The notes under the pieces are model-generated. The model had not been told where the DNA came from. It did no database searches and saw only the letters and a program-made list of their open reading frames with translations. A DNA stretch of 64,000 bases from Sipunculus nudus (Eukaryota; Annelida; Sipuncula; Golfingiida; Sipunculidae): contig JAPPUL010000095.1 of NCBI GenBank assembly GCA_026874595.1, positions 930,001 to 994,000 of the forward strand, written 5' to 3'. This document shows positions 19,109 to 28,947 of the stretch, piece by piece; positions within the stretch are counted from its first letter, which is position 1, and each line of letters starts with the position of its first letter. The position numbers and the translations under genes were made by a program.

Positions 19109-19172
19109 AAAGTATATTTTATTTGTTACTTTATTAAAACATAAGCTCTACTTTTTTATCCCGCAACTATAA

Positions 19173-19211
19173 TTTAAAAGTTCTATTTAAAAGTTCTATT
19201 TAAAAGTTCTA
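19173..19211. repeat. 13-nt tandem repeat between atpZ and nadE
   Basis: Three perfect copies of TTTAAAAGTTCTA lie in the divergent promoter region of the atp operon and nadE. Copy number would change promoter spacing by 13 bp steps. Confidence 0.9.
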
Positions 19212-19261
19212 TAATAAAAACTATTAAAACTAATCTTTATTTTTTTTATTAAGGATATTTT

Positions 19262-21067
19262 ATGTCGTCTAAGTTTATAAATATTGCTCTTGCTCAAATA
19301 AATCCTACCATTGCTGATATAAAAGGCAATACCTCTATCATTATAAATACTCTCATTAAAGCTCAAAAACTAAAGGTTAATATAATCGCATTCCCTGAAA
19401 TGGCTATCATCGGATACCCCCCTCAGGACCTACTCTTTGATAACTCTATTATTAATGCAAATATTAAAGCCCTCGACAAAATCGCTCCCTTTACCGCTCC
19501 TTTCAACGCTGTTATCATCGGCTTTTGTAGACAAGCTAAATATAACAAACAACTCCATAAACAAAAGCTATCCCTTCCCTTACATAAACCTCTATTATAC
19601 AACTCTTTTGCTCTTTTTAGCCATGGTAAAATTATCGGGTACGGGGATAAGCTTTGTTTGCCAAATTATGGCATCTTTGACGACTTTAGATATTTTATCC
19701 CCGCTAAGAAAGCTTCCTCTTTCAAAATCCCTATAAACTCTAAAAGCTTTAACAAAAACTCCTTGCGTATCGGTATTCTCGTTTGTGAGGACATTTGGCA
19801 TGATATTAAAAACCATCCCATATATCCTGAATCTCCTCTTAAACAGCTTGAAAAACAAAATATTGACTTGCTATTCGTTATTAATGCCTCCCCTTTCGAA
19901 ATACAAAAGCTTAATAACAGAAAAACTTTTCTTGCAGCTCAAGCAGCAAAATACTCCATTCCCATTTTCTATGCCAATATGTGGGGCGGCAATGACAAAA
20001 TTATTTTTGACGGCTATAGTATGATGTTTGATAAAAGGGGTTCTTTATTCTCTTTGGCTAAAGGCTTTCAGGATGATTTGACTCTTGCTTCATTTGATTT
20101 AGAGTCATGTGTTGCTACTAAAGCTATGTATAAAATTCCAGATGAATATGAACTCATTTTTAATGCTTTGGTTACTGGTAAACGAGATTACCATAGAAAA
20201 TGTTTTATCTCTAAGTCCGTAATCGGCGTCTCGGGCGGTATTGATTCTGCTTTATCCCTTGCTATCGACGTTAAGGCCATTGGTAATAAGAACGTTTTGG
20301 CCATTATAAGCCCTTCTAGGTACTCAAGTAATGACTCTTTAAATGATGCTATTTCTCTTTGTAAGAACTTTAATGTCGAATATAAAATTATCCCTTTAGA
20401 ATACCAAAATCCTAAAAAGAATAATCCTCCCTCCTCTCGCTCTCATTCTGATAAAACAGATTCTTGGAACGGTGTTTTGCCTGAGAAATATGCTCGCTAT
20501 TACGAGGCCTTTGGCCTGCCTTCTAAAAATATCGTCTTTGAAAATATGCAGGCCATTGATAGAATGAGCATTTTACGTGCTGTTGCTAATGAACAAGATC
20601 GTCTTGTTTCCGGAACCAGCAATAAAACTGAACTTGCACTCGGATATGCTACCATCTGCGGCGACCTGCAGGCTGATATCCTCATAATCGGGGACCTTTA
20701 CAAATATCAGGTCTACAAACTTGCTAACTTTATTAACAATAAATTTAAGCAAAAACTAATCCCACCCTCTATTATATCTCGAACGCCTTCCGCCGAACTT
20801 GCTCCTAACCAAATTGACCCTTTTGACTACTCTAAGCTTGATTTGCTTGTTAAACTAAAAATCGAAGATAAACTCTCTTTACAGGAATTAATTGCTTCTA
20901 AAAAACTCTCTGCCATAATGTCCAACAAGGACATAACTTACTATAGCAAACTAATTGACATTAACGAACACAAACGCTTTAAATCCGGCTACATTCTAAA
21001 AATTAGTAGAACTGCTTTTGGTGAGGATAGAAGATTTAATACTGCAAAGCATATAAACATAGATTAA
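19262..21067 (+). CDS. nadE: Glutamine-dependent NAD+ synthetase
   Basis: A 601-residue two-domain enzyme. The N-terminal nitrilase-type glutaminase domain has the triad Glu (FPEMAIIGYPPQD), Lys (YGDKLCLPNYG) and Cys (GILVCEDIW). The C-terminal synthetase domain has the PP-loop SGGIDSALSLAI, then SPSRYSSNDSLNDA, SGTSNKTELALGY and GDLQADI. It makes NAD+ from deamido-NAD+, ATP and glutamine. Start ATG has AAGGA ahead. It is head-on to replication, with the corresponding T/C-rich codon use. Confidence 0.97.
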   Translation: MSSKFINIALAQINPTIADIKGNTSIIINTLIKAQKLKVNIIAFPEMAIIGYPPQDLLFDNSIINANIKALDKIAPFTAPFNAVIIGFCRQAKYNKQLHKQKLSLPLHKPLLYNSFALFSHGKIIGYGDKLCLPNYGIFDDFRYFIPAKKASSFKIPINSKSFNKNSLRIGILVCEDIWHDIKNHPIYPESPLKQLEKQNIDLLFVINASPFEIQKLNNRKTFLAAQAAKYSIPIFYANMWGGNDKIIFDGYSMMFDKRGSLFSLAKGFQDDLTLASFDLESCVATKAMYKIPDEYELIFNALVTGKRDYHRKCFISKSVIGVSGGIDSALSLAIDVKAIGNKNVLAIISPSRYSSNDSLNDAISLCKNFNVEYKIIPLEYQNPKKNNPPSSRSHSDKTDSWNGVLPEKYARYYEAFGLPSKNIVFENMQAIDRMSILRAVANEQDRLVSGTSNKTELALGYATICGDLQADILIIGDLYKYQVYKLANFINNKFKQKLIPPSIISRTPSAELAPNQIDPFDYSKLDLLVKLKIEDKLSLQELIASKKLSAIMSNKDITYYSKLIDINEHKRFKSGYILKISRTAFGEDRRFNTAKHINID

Positions 21068-21241
21068 ACTAGCTTGCTATATCCTTTTACAATATAATTA
21101 ATTACTCGAATAGCATATAGAAAAACACTGCATTCCACTCGGTTTACCATCAGAAAGGCTTTGGTATAATTTATTCTTATCATCAACCTATACCTGCCTT
21201 CCTGATAGTCCCTTATACACAATCTATACTGCTATTTATGC

Positions 21242-22294
21242 TTATTTCCTAGCACCCCTTTTTCCTTGCTCTGTTTTACGCTCTTGCTTTTCTTTTTGCG
21301 CTGCTTGCTGTTTCCTTGCAAGGGACATTAAGAAATATCTCTCACCTTCTCGCTTCCTCACCACTGCCTGGCGTTGTAATGCTTTATACCTTTGTATCCC
21401 CCAGACCTTTTCATCATCTATATCCAAATAATCCGCTTCCATTACCGCAGTCTCGTAACTTGCTTCTACTCTCTTGAAATATGTTACAAAGTCGCCTTTC
21501 AAATTATTGCTTACTCGACTTATTACAAATGAATGAAACTTTATATAGGGCTTTGATACCGGATATAACTTGAATTTTACAAAATCTCGTTGGTTTATCG
21601 ATTCTAAATAATGGGGGTTTTCCCATATTAACGTCCTCCATCCAACAAAATCTAAATAACCCATGAAATAATCACGCTGATTACTATCTCTATCCACCAA
21701 CCGCAAATACAATCCATTGCTTATATTTCGTCCCGATACCTCTACGCTTAGTGCCTTTAATGCCCCTACATTATCTAATACCCCATTCCCTACATTCGAC
21801 AAATCTCCTTTCTCATTATATTCCATTATCTCGTATAATGGCTTTACTTCTGCGTATGCGTTGTATTTATGCTTTAATGGATAATGAATCCTTACTCCAA
21901 GAACTGTCTCCCCTCCTTTTGTTTCTACCTTCTTTGCATAGGAATTATTTTTATTGTGTACTGTGTCGGCTGATGAGTTGAACCTTATTACCCAATTCGA
22001 TAAGGACATGTCTTCTTGCGTTATCAAATATTTTGTCGTGTCCGTCTCTACCTTACCGTCTTTCCCTCCCGGACTGCCCTTTGTGTAGGGACTCCCCGCT
22101 TTCCCATTTTCTGCCTCGTATTTACCAAAATCCAAAAGTACCTTATCTAGCACTTTGCCCTCAGCTGCCTTCCCTTGTGTGCTCCCTTGCGAACTTCCAC
22201 CCTGCCTACTTTGTGTCCCCTGTGCTCCTAAATAACTTACTCCTACTAGTCCGTAAATTATCAATAAACTTAGTGTTTGTACAATTCTTTTCAT
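21242..22294 (-). CDS. flaA: Flagellar filament outer-layer (sheath) protein FlaA
   Basis: A 350-residue exported protein. The signal peptide ends near residue 24 (VSYLGAQG). A Gly/Ser/Gln linker follows, then the FlaA beta-rich domain with LSNWVIRFNSSAD, VRIHYPLKHKYNAYAEVKPLYEI, SVEVSGRNISNGLYLRLVDRD, DFVGWRTLIWENPHYL and the C-terminal SRVSNNLKGDFVTYFKRVEA. The tail is long, basic and Lys/Gln-rich. FlaA coats the periplasmic flagellar filament of spirochaetes. A near-consensus sigma-70 promoter lies 120-150 bases upstream, fitting an abundant structural protein. Confidence 0.92.
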   Translation of the reverse strand: MKRIVQTLSLLIIYGLVGVSYLGAQGTQSRQGGSSQGSTQGKAAEGKVLDKVLLDFGKYEAENGKAGSPYTKGSPGGKDGKVETDTTKYLITQEDMSLSNWVIRFNSSADTVHNKNNSYAKKVETKGGETVLGVRIHYPLKHKYNAYAEVKPLYEIMEYNEKGDLSNVGNGVLDNVGALKALSVEVSGRNISNGLYLRLVDRDSNQRDYFMGYLDFVGWRTLIWENPHYLESINQRDFVKFKLYPVSKPYIKFHSFVISRVSNNLKGDFVTYFKRVEASYETAVMEADYLDIDDEKVWGIQRYKALQRQAVVRKREGERYFLMSLARKQQAAQKEKQERKTEQGKRGARK

Positions 22295-22412
22295 GTCTGT
22301 AGCACTCCTTAGCGTTTTTTTTTAATATCTTCCTTTATCTTCCTCCCCATATTATCTATCTCTAGACCCCTCTTTCCTAGAAACAGAATGCTATGTCCTT
22401 CCCGTTTAGAAA

Positions 22413-22441
22413 ATTATATATATTTGAAGGAACTTTGTCAA
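22413..22441 (-). promoter_or_regulatory. Sigma-70 promoter of flaA
   Basis: On the - strand TTGACA (22441-22436) and TATAAT (22418-22413) are separated by exactly 17 bases. Both hexamers are perfect. Transcription would start near 22406, giving a leader of about 110 nt before flaA. Confidence 0.85.
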
Positions 22442-22571
22442 GTCAAGTTCTCTACTAGCACTCTCTTGCTCCTTTGTTATTCTAAACACACTTAATTACT
22501 TTTATTCATACTTTATAATTTATCTTTTTCTATTTTTTTCACCTTTTTTTTATTTACCTTATATTTTATAT

Positions 22572-23486
22572 ATGGCTTTTGTTTCAATTATTAAAACAGA
22601 TGATTATAACCATATTAAGCAAAATCTAGTCGACGTTATCTCACTTCTTGACAACATTAATTCATTTATCTCAAAAAATGATAACGTTCTTATTAAACCT
22701 AATTTGCTCGGACCACAGCGATACCATAATGACCCGCTTATTACAGACCCTAGCCTTATCCTTGCTTGTGCTCAGCTGATTCATGAGCTCGGGGCTAAAG
22801 TCTCTATCGCTGATTCCCCTGCTTGGGGGACTCCTCTTCAAATACTTTCTAAAACTAAGGTCTTTAAAGATTTACAAAAGCTAAATGTTAATATCATTAA
22901 TCTTAAAAAACCTAAGCACAAATTAAAAATCTTTGCTAAAGACTCCTCCCTCAAAAATTACAAAATTATTAATCTTCCAAAACTTAAGGTTCATTGCCAA
23001 CTCGGGCTTTCTTTAGCTGTTAAGAATATGTTTGGATGCATTGCCGGAAAACGTAAGGCTATATTACATTTCTCCCTAGCCGATAGGCATAACCTCTTTG
23101 CTGAGATGCTTGTTAAGAATTGTTTTGAGCTAAACCCGGTTTTGAATATACTTGATGCTGTTTATGCCATGGATAAAAAAGGACCCATGGGAGGAGTGCC
23201 TAAATTAACTAATTTACTCTTCGCTTCTACTGACCCTGTCGCTCTTGATACCGTCATAACTAATGCCCTTGACTACCCTATCCCTTATAAAATTTTAACC
23301 GCTGCCAAATCTTTAAACCTTGGTCAGTACGATATCTCGCAAATTAATACCAATATTCATATCCCTAAAATATCTTTAGTTTATCCAAACCCTATGCCTA
23401 TATCCTTTTCACCAATTAAAATATCTAAATCTTTAATCAAAAATATCTTCATTAAACACTCGAAACATACAACCAAAACTGCTTAA
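22572..23486 (+). CDS. DUF362 domain protein
   Basis: A 304-residue protein of the DUF362 family: an early KPNLLGP, then TDPSLILACAQLIHELGAK, ADSPAWG, LPKLKVHCQLGLSLAVKNMFGCI, and DAVYAMDKKGPMGGVPK with STDPVALDTVI. These are the conserved blocks of the family, which is often fused to or near ferredoxins. No ferredoxin cysteines occur here. Function unproven. It is head-on to replication with A/T-rich codons. Confidence 0.85.
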   Translation: MAFVSIIKTDDYNHIKQNLVDVISLLDNINSFISKNDNVLIKPNLLGPQRYHNDPLITDPSLILACAQLIHELGAKVSIADSPAWGTPLQILSKTKVFKDLQKLNVNIINLKKPKHKLKIFAKDSSLKNYKIINLPKLKVHCQLGLSLAVKNMFGCIAGKRKAILHFSLADRHNLFAEMLVKNCFELNPVLNILDAVYAMDKKGPMGGVPKLTNLLFASTDPVALDTVITNALDYPIPYKILTAAKSLNLGQYDISQINTNIHIPKISLVYPNPMPISFSPIKISKSLIKNIFIKHSKHTTKTA

Positions 23487-25979
23487 TTATATATTACGAT
23501 TTTCATAAAGTCTCTTGTATATATAATAACTACCTAGTACCTTGCGTACGTAGTTTCTTGTCTCGTCTATATCTATTAGCTCTATTACTAATTTATCATT
23601 CAATGTCTTGTTCCCTTCCCCCAACCCCTCCCGTAGCTCCTTCATTATATTCCTTATCCGAGTCGGCCCTCCATTGTAACTCGCTACCGCCTCGCTTAAT
23701 GACTGTCTCCTCAATAAAAATCTTAAGTATTTTACTCCTAATGATATATTTGTCTGACTATCGTATAAATTAATCCCTCGTCGCCCTGTTCGACCACGTC
23801 CAAGCCCATCTAACCACTCCCCCACCCCTTGCAATATCTGCATAAGCCCTTTGGCTCTTGATACCGATAAAGCATTAGCATTAAATCTACTCTCCTCTCG
23901 TATGACCGCCATTACCAGATATTTATCCACTCCATAGCGCTTTGATTGCTCGTATACTATATCCTTATAATATAACGGGTATACTTCCTCGCTTATCACA
24001 GGGATTATATATCCATGGTTCCTTGCTCCATTTAAATAGTCTGTTAGAAAATCGTTATACCTTATTACATAATCATTCCTCCCAAGCTCCTTAAATAACT
24101 TCGATAATACCAAATAATACCTTCCTCGCCCCTCCAGCTTAAGCACATACCCCTTTAATAACTCATATCCTGCCTCTCCATTGCCCACTTGAAACAATAT
24201 ATACCCCTTCCAGAACAGTTCATCCTCTTCTAATCTAAAATTATATTCCACCTTTACTGAAGCATAGCGCTGCTTAAACTCTTTTGTCTCGAAAAACCTC
24301 TTGTAGCGACCCTTAAGTCCTCTATATAGTCCAACCCGTTCACTATATGACAATAACCCCTCAAGCCGCTCTAACGAAAGCCCTGTATAGTAACTTCTAC
24401 CATGATCATATAGGGCCTTCTTTAAATACATAATCCCCTCTTGCTTCTCTCCAATATCTAGGTATAGCTCGCCAAGCCAATATGTATATTTTACTCGCCT
24501 ATACGGACTCAATTTCTCATAATCTACTTCCAAAAAGGTATCTATTAGAAATCTTCTGTTTGCTTCCTTCCCTATCAATCTGAAAAATACTCGCTCTACC
24601 TTTGACTCATAACCAAGCTCAAATAAACGACTTAATAGTTTGCCGTATTCCCTTGCCCCCGAAACTCCTTGCTCCTTACTTGCATTATACAGCTCCTCTC
24701 CTAGATACTTAAGCAATACCATTCCCGCTTCCAAAACCTTTGGATGCCCCTTCTCATGCAATATCTCCTTAAGCCTTGCAAGACCCTCAGCTATACCCTC
24801 TTTCCCTCCCACAAGCAGTAGAAGCGCCTCCTCATACCCAAACAGCTTTATATACTTACTCCCCAAGCCAAAGGCTTCTTCCACTTTGTTCGATATTACA
24901 TTCGCTTTCTTTATCTGTCCTTTTGATATGTAATATTTGTACAGCACTTTGTAATAGGTATATTGTGTATCCTTAGATTCTAACTGCCACGCCTCTTTTC
25001 TTTCCAATTTGACCATTAACTTCTTTATTAGCTCTTGGACCGATTCCCGTTGCCCTTTCTTATACCCTGTTAACGATTGATAGTAATTTATAAGATATAT
25101 TCGGGCCTCGGCAGTTAATCTCTTTGTGTAGCCTTTACTTATTGCTTTTATCTGTTTTAATGCTTTTGTCTTGTAGCGCCTGTTATCTCCTTCCTTAAGG
25201 ATACTTATATAGACCCTTATTGCTCCCTTATAATCCTTTTTACCTTCATATCCCTTACCTATATAATACTTTAGCTTGGATTCTACCTCCCCTTTTGTCA
25301 TTCGCCTTTTGTCTACTATTATTTGTATCCCTTCTTTAGCTTTTACATGTCTTAAAAATCTCTTGTACTCCCTTATTAATTCACTATAGCGGGATAAGTG
25401 TATATAAGATTCTCCTTCAAGCTCAAGCAACCGCAACATAATCTCCCCTCCCATCGCAACACGTGCTCTTGCCCGCTTTAAATACTTTAGTGCGTTTACA
25501 TAACTTCTATCTTTATAATATATCTCTCCTATCATATAGTTTATATAATCGCTAAGTGTATCGTTATGGCTTAGGCTACTTCTTAGCAACCTTATCCCCT
25601 GCTCCTTATTCCCTAGATTAAGATAACTTAACCCTTTTATATAATCCTTTACAAAAGATGATCTGCAATATGTCTCAACCCCTCTATCATTACTGCCCTC
25701 AACCGCAACATCAGCCCCCAATTTGTCTCCCACAACGTCTTTATAGCTACCTCGCTTATACGCCCGCATATACTCATTCTTTCCACATAACGGAAGCTTT
25801 ATCTTTACTTCCGATAGCTTAAACCGCTTTATAGTATTTAGATTTATACCAAAGCCCGTCCTCTCATTTTGATCCCCTACATAATCTATCCTCTCATCAT
25901 ATCCACAGCCAGTTAAAATTACACAAAGTACTACACCGTATGCTAGGCATATATTAAGTGATTTAGATATATTTATCAT
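23487..25979 (-). CDS. Lytic murein transglycosylase lipoprotein (SLT domain)
   Basis: About 830 residues. I place the start at ATG 25979, ahead of which GCGAGG gives a ribosome site; the frame is open to 26009. A lipoprotein signal ends in LTGC. A long helical region with TPR-like repeats (YLNLGNKEQGIRLL, YVNALKYLKRAR, YKGAIRVYISIL) fills the middle. The C-terminal domain is the SLT goose-lysozyme fold: catalytic Glu in VIREESRFNANALS, then AKGLMQI, NISLGVKYL and AVASYNGGPTR. It cleaves peptidoglycan with 1,6-anhydro product formation in the periplasm. Confidence 0.9.
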   Translation of the reverse strand: MINISKSLNICLAYGVVLCVILTGCGYDERIDYVGDQNERTGFGINLNTIKRFKLSEVKIKLPLCGKNEYMRAYKRGSYKDVVGDKLGADVAVEGSNDRGVETYCRSSFVKDYIKGLSYLNLGNKEQGIRLLRSSLSHNDTLSDYINYMIGEIYYKDRSYVNALKYLKRARARVAMGGEIMLRLLELEGESYIHLSRYSELIREYKRFLRHVKAKEGIQIIVDKRRMTKGEVESKLKYYIGKGYEGKKDYKGAIRVYISILKEGDNRRYKTKALKQIKAISKGYTKRLTAEARIYLINYYQSLTGYKKGQRESVQELIKKLMVKLERKEAWQLESKDTQYTYYKVLYKYYISKGQIKKANVISNKVEEAFGLGSKYIKLFGYEEALLLLVGGKEGIAEGLARLKEILHEKGHPKVLEAGMVLLKYLGEELYNASKEQGVSGAREYGKLLSRLFELGYESKVERVFFRLIGKEANRRFLIDTFLEVDYEKLSPYRRVKYTYWLGELYLDIGEKQEGIMYLKKALYDHGRSYYTGLSLERLEGLLSYSERVGLYRGLKGRYKRFFETKEFKQRYASVKVEYNFRLEEDELFWKGYILFQVGNGEAGYELLKGYVLKLEGRGRYYLVLSKLFKELGRNDYVIRYNDFLTDYLNGARNHGYIIPVISEEVYPLYYKDIVYEQSKRYGVDKYLVMAVIREESRFNANALSVSRAKGLMQILQGVGEWLDGLGRGRTGRRGINLYDSQTNISLGVKYLRFLLRRQSLSEAVASYNGGPTRIRNIMKELREGLGEGNKTLNDKLVIELIDIDETRNYVRKVLGSYYIYKRLYENRNI

Positions 25980-26055
25980 CTTATTTTCCTCGCTTACTCC
26001 TTTTCTCATGCTGTTTGCTGTTGGCGTTTTCTAACCTTTTCTTATATTTTTTTAC

Positions 26056-27417
26056 ATGCACTCTGTAACACATATACAAAAGCAAAGCCCTCCTGTGTTC
26101 TCTATACCAAAATATTCTTTACTACTATTTTTACCTCTAGCATATCTTTTCGTAACTTTTATCCTTTCTTCTAACTCTTTTGCTGCAACTTCGTCTAATC
26201 TTAAACAAAAATCAAAGGCAAAATCTTTATATGTTTCTGTACTAACTTTTGGACCAGGACAAAGCTTACACTCCCAATGGGGACATAATGCTCTTCGCAT
26301 AAAAATCAATTCTCAAGACATTGTTTATGACTTTGGGACTTTTAACTATTCTCAAAACGTTATCTCAAGCTTCTTACTCGGTAAGAATAGCTTTTGGCTT
26401 AGTATCGCTTCTTACTCAGCCAATTACTCCTTTTACTCCCGTCATGGTAGGTTCATCTTTGAACAGCAAATAATGCTTTCTGATAAACAAAAATTTCTCC
26501 TGCAAAATCTACTCGATGTTAAAGCTAAACCCGAAAATAAGTTCTATGTATATCATTATGCCAAAGCTAACTGTTCCTCTAAACTACGTGATGTCTTAAA
26601 TATTATCTTAAATAACTCCATTAAAAAGCAAACCCAAAATGTCCCTTTCAAATCTCTTAGGCAAATATCAGACCCTTTAGTAAAGCATATTCTCCTCGCT
26701 AAAACCTTCTCTGACCTATTATTTGATTCTTCGCACGATGAAGTTATCTCCCTTTATAGTGCTATGGCTTTTCCTTTAATCTTAAAAGACTTCTTGCCTT
26801 TCATCGATTTACACAATAATACTGTAAATCTTTCGCATAGCAATATTTCAACTAACAATATGTTCTCTAACTCAAATCTCAAAAAAACATCTCCTCTACT
26901 CCTTTCTCAAAAATACTTGCTTAAGGCATCCTTACCTCAAAACCCTTCCTATGCAAATACTTATAATGCCTTCTTTGTCGCTTTTATTACTTTTGTCTTT
27001 ATCTCCCTTGCTATTGCTGCCATGCCTTTTGATTTATATCCTCCCTTAAGAAAATTCTTAACCTCTTCGGCTCTTATCATCTTAGCTGTCCCCATTGGCA
27101 TCTTCTCTTTAATCTCTATCCATTTTCTTATAGTTCTTAAATATGATGTCTCCATTATCTCGCATCTCTTGATTTCTATACCCGACCTTATACTCCCCAT
27201 CGCCGGGCTCTTTTGCTTTAATATCATCCGCCAAGTCTTTTTACTACGTCTTTGGCTTTTTTATAAGCTCTTTACCCTATCTACTTTCTTCTTCCTCCTT
27301 GCCATAAACGCATTCGCTCAGCCCCTAGGGTATGTCTTTATCTTCGTAACCATATTTTATTTTATTATATGGTTTTTAGTTAATAATCTCTCAAGAGCGC
27401 TTTCTCATAATCGTTAA
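26056..27417 (+). CDS. DUF4105 / Lnb-N-like membrane protein
   Basis: A 453-residue protein with an N-terminal hydrophobic segment (signal or anchor, about 15-38), then the DUF4105 domain: PGQSLHSQWGHNALRI, DFGTFNYS, FLLGKNSFWLS, and YHYAKANCSSKLRDVL. The conserved His and Cys in these motifs suggest a papain-like (NlpC/P60-related) active site. The C-terminal 160 residues carry five or so membrane helices. Similar domains occur ahead of lacto-N-biosidase chaperones and in Bacteroidetes and spirochaete envelope proteins. Biochemical role unknown. Confidence 0.78.
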   Translation: MHSVTHIQKQSPPVFSIPKYSLLLFLPLAYLFVTFILSSNSFAATSSNLKQKSKAKSLYVSVLTFGPGQSLHSQWGHNALRIKINSQDIVYDFGTFNYSQNVISSFLLGKNSFWLSIASYSANYSFYSRHGRFIFEQQIMLSDKQKFLLQNLLDVKAKPENKFYVYHYAKANCSSKLRDVLNIILNNSIKKQTQNVPFKSLRQISDPLVKHILLAKTFSDLLFDSSHDEVISLYSAMAFPLILKDFLPFIDLHNNTVNLSHSNISTNNMFSNSNLKKTSPLLLSQKYLLKASLPQNPSYANTYNAFFVAFITFVFISLAIAAMPFDLYPPLRKFLTSSALIILAVPIGIFSLISIHFLIVLKYDVSIISHLLISIPDLILPIAGLFCFNIIRQVFLLRLWLFYKLFTLSTFFFLLAINAFAQPLGYVFIFVTIFYFIIWFLVNNLSRALSHNR

Positions 27418-27616
27418 TGATTTAGTCGCTGCTAAACCTTTATTTGGATTATCCTTTTATCCATAATTAAAGAATATCTTTAAATTATACTTGACTTATT
27501 TTTGCTTATCTTGTACATTCTGATCTTTGATCCTGGGCTACCTTTTCTTTTATGACTTTGTTTTTGCTTTGGTTTTTTTAGCTTCTTGTTTTTTTTTTAA
27601 TCTTTGGAGGACTCTT

Positions 27617-27784
27617 ATGACTTGCTTTTCTAATAAAGAACTCAATCACTTTGTTATCAACAACGTTAATTCTGAAAGCATCCCTCATGTCAATGAATGT
27701 AAAAGATGCAATACTCGATTTACTCTAATTAAAAAGACCATTGAACAAATGGCTCGTTATTCTTGTTCTATAAGCCCTCTTTAA
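27617..27784 (+). CDS. Small Cys-containing hypothetical protein
   Basis: A 55-residue protein. I choose ATG 27617 because GGAGG stands six bases ahead; the frame is open further up to 27527 but that part is an unlikely hydrophobic read of T-rich spacer. Cysteines occur at 3, near 29 and 32 (C-K-R-C) and near 49. The C-x2-C pair could bind metal as a small zinc-ribbon half-site. It precedes the dehydrogenase gene by 47 bases and may share its transcript. No family recognised. Confidence 0.6.
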   Translation: MTCFSNKELNHFVINNVNSESIPHVNECKRCNTRFTLIKKTIEQMARYSCSISPL

Positions 27785-27830
27785 TTATTTAAGATAGTCT
27801 TCTCTTACTTGCATTTATACGAGGTTTTTT

Positions 27831-28709
27831 ATGAGTGCTTTTAATATCGGCTTTATCGGTCTTGGTAATTTGGGCTCCGCTATCTTAACGCGATTTAGCT
27901 CTATTCACAAACACAGTATTTTGGTTTGGAATAGAACTAGAAAAGAAAGCTTCTCCAAAAGCCCTTTTTCCTTTTGTCAAAACCCTGCTCATCTTGCGCA
28001 AAATTCAGACCTAATATTTATATGTCTCTTTGATAGTAATGCGGTGTCCGATGTCTTCTTAGGTACAAATGGTTTGCTGCACAATAAGAGAAACTTAGAA
28101 AATAAAATCATTGTCGACCTAACTTCTAACCACTACGGTCAGGTTCTACAATTCTATGACTTTGCTTCTAAATATAACTTCCAATACCTTGAATGTCCTG
28201 TTTTAGGTAGCGTCAACCCCGCTTTGAAAGGATTGCTTACTGCTCTTGTTAGCGGTAACAAAAGTGCTTTTGATTATGCTTATCAATATATTAAAGTCTT
28301 TGCTTCTAATATTTTCTTCCTCGAAGAAAAAACCCTCGCTTCCAAAATGAAACTTATTAATAATCTTGTCTTGGCTAACTTTATGACTGCTCTTGCTGAG
28401 GCTTTGGTTTTAGGGCAGAATATCGGAATCGACAAAGCTGCCGTTTTGGATATACTGGATAAAGGAGGAGGGCAGTCCCTTGTTCTTTCTGCTAAAAAAG
28501 ATAAGCTCTTAAATAACGATTTCTCTACTCATTTTTCTAATGCGCTTATGCTAAAAGACCTGAAAGCCCTTTCTGATCTTGCTTTTGATATTAAAAAACC
28601 TGTCCTCTCTGCTGCTGTCTCTAAAGAAATCTTTGCTCTAACTTTCCAAAAGGGCATTAGTCAACTCGATTTTTCCGCCATATACAGAATATTTAATCAG
28701 GAAGTTTAA
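27831..28709 (+). CDS. 3-hydroxyisobutyrate dehydrogenase-family NAD(P)-dependent enzyme
   Basis: A 292-residue beta-hydroxyacid dehydrogenase. The Rossmann motif GFIGLGNLGSAI is at residues 6-17, a substrate motif segment (CPVLGSVNPALKGLLTALVSG) near 120-140, and the catalytic Lys in SKMKLINNL near 170. The family reduces or oxidises 3-hydroxyacids such as hydroxyisobutyrate, tartronate semialdehyde or glyoxylate. The substrate cannot be set from the sequence. The start has a weak GAGG-type ribosome site. Confidence 0.85.
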   Translation: MSAFNIGFIGLGNLGSAILTRFSSIHKHSILVWNRTRKESFSKSPFSFCQNPAHLAQNSDLIFICLFDSNAVSDVFLGTNGLLHNKRNLENKIIVDLTSNHYGQVLQFYDFASKYNFQYLECPVLGSVNPALKGLLTALVSGNKSAFDYAYQYIKVFASNIFFLEEKTLASKMKLINNLVLANFMTALAEALVLGQNIGIDKAAVLDILDKGGGQSLVLSAKKDKLLNNDFSTHFSNALMLKDLKALSDLAFDIKKPVLSAAVSKEIFALTFQKGISQLDFSAIYRIFNQEV

Positions 28710-28802
28710 TCTTTTTTTTTAACATTTTTACCCTTTTTCTCACTTTTTCTCGCTTATATCATCATTTACTCTTACTTACTATAAGTTTTTTTAACTTTTT
28801 AT

Positions 28803-28818
28803 CCGAAATCCATTTCGG
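28803..28818. promoter_or_regulatory. Perfect palindrome before the second flaA gene
   Basis: CCGAAATCCATTTCGG: a 7-bp inverted repeat around a CC centre. No T-run follows, so it is not a terminator. Two direct copies of GTTATTCTTACT follow within 35 bases. A repressor site or small RNA hairpin are both possible. Confidence 0.4.
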
Positions 28819-28947
28819 GTGTTATTCTTACTGTAGGTTATTCTTACTTAAATAGAGGCTTTGTTTTATTTTAGCTTTTATTATATTTTATTACACCGGC
28901 TTTATTTGCAATGTTTTGGTTTTGCTTTTTTACAAGGAGGTTTTTTT

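Noticed and set aside
27527-27616. Longer N terminus for the small Cys protein
   Set aside because: The added part is a hydrophobic read of T-rich spacer; GGAGG stands just before ATG 27617.
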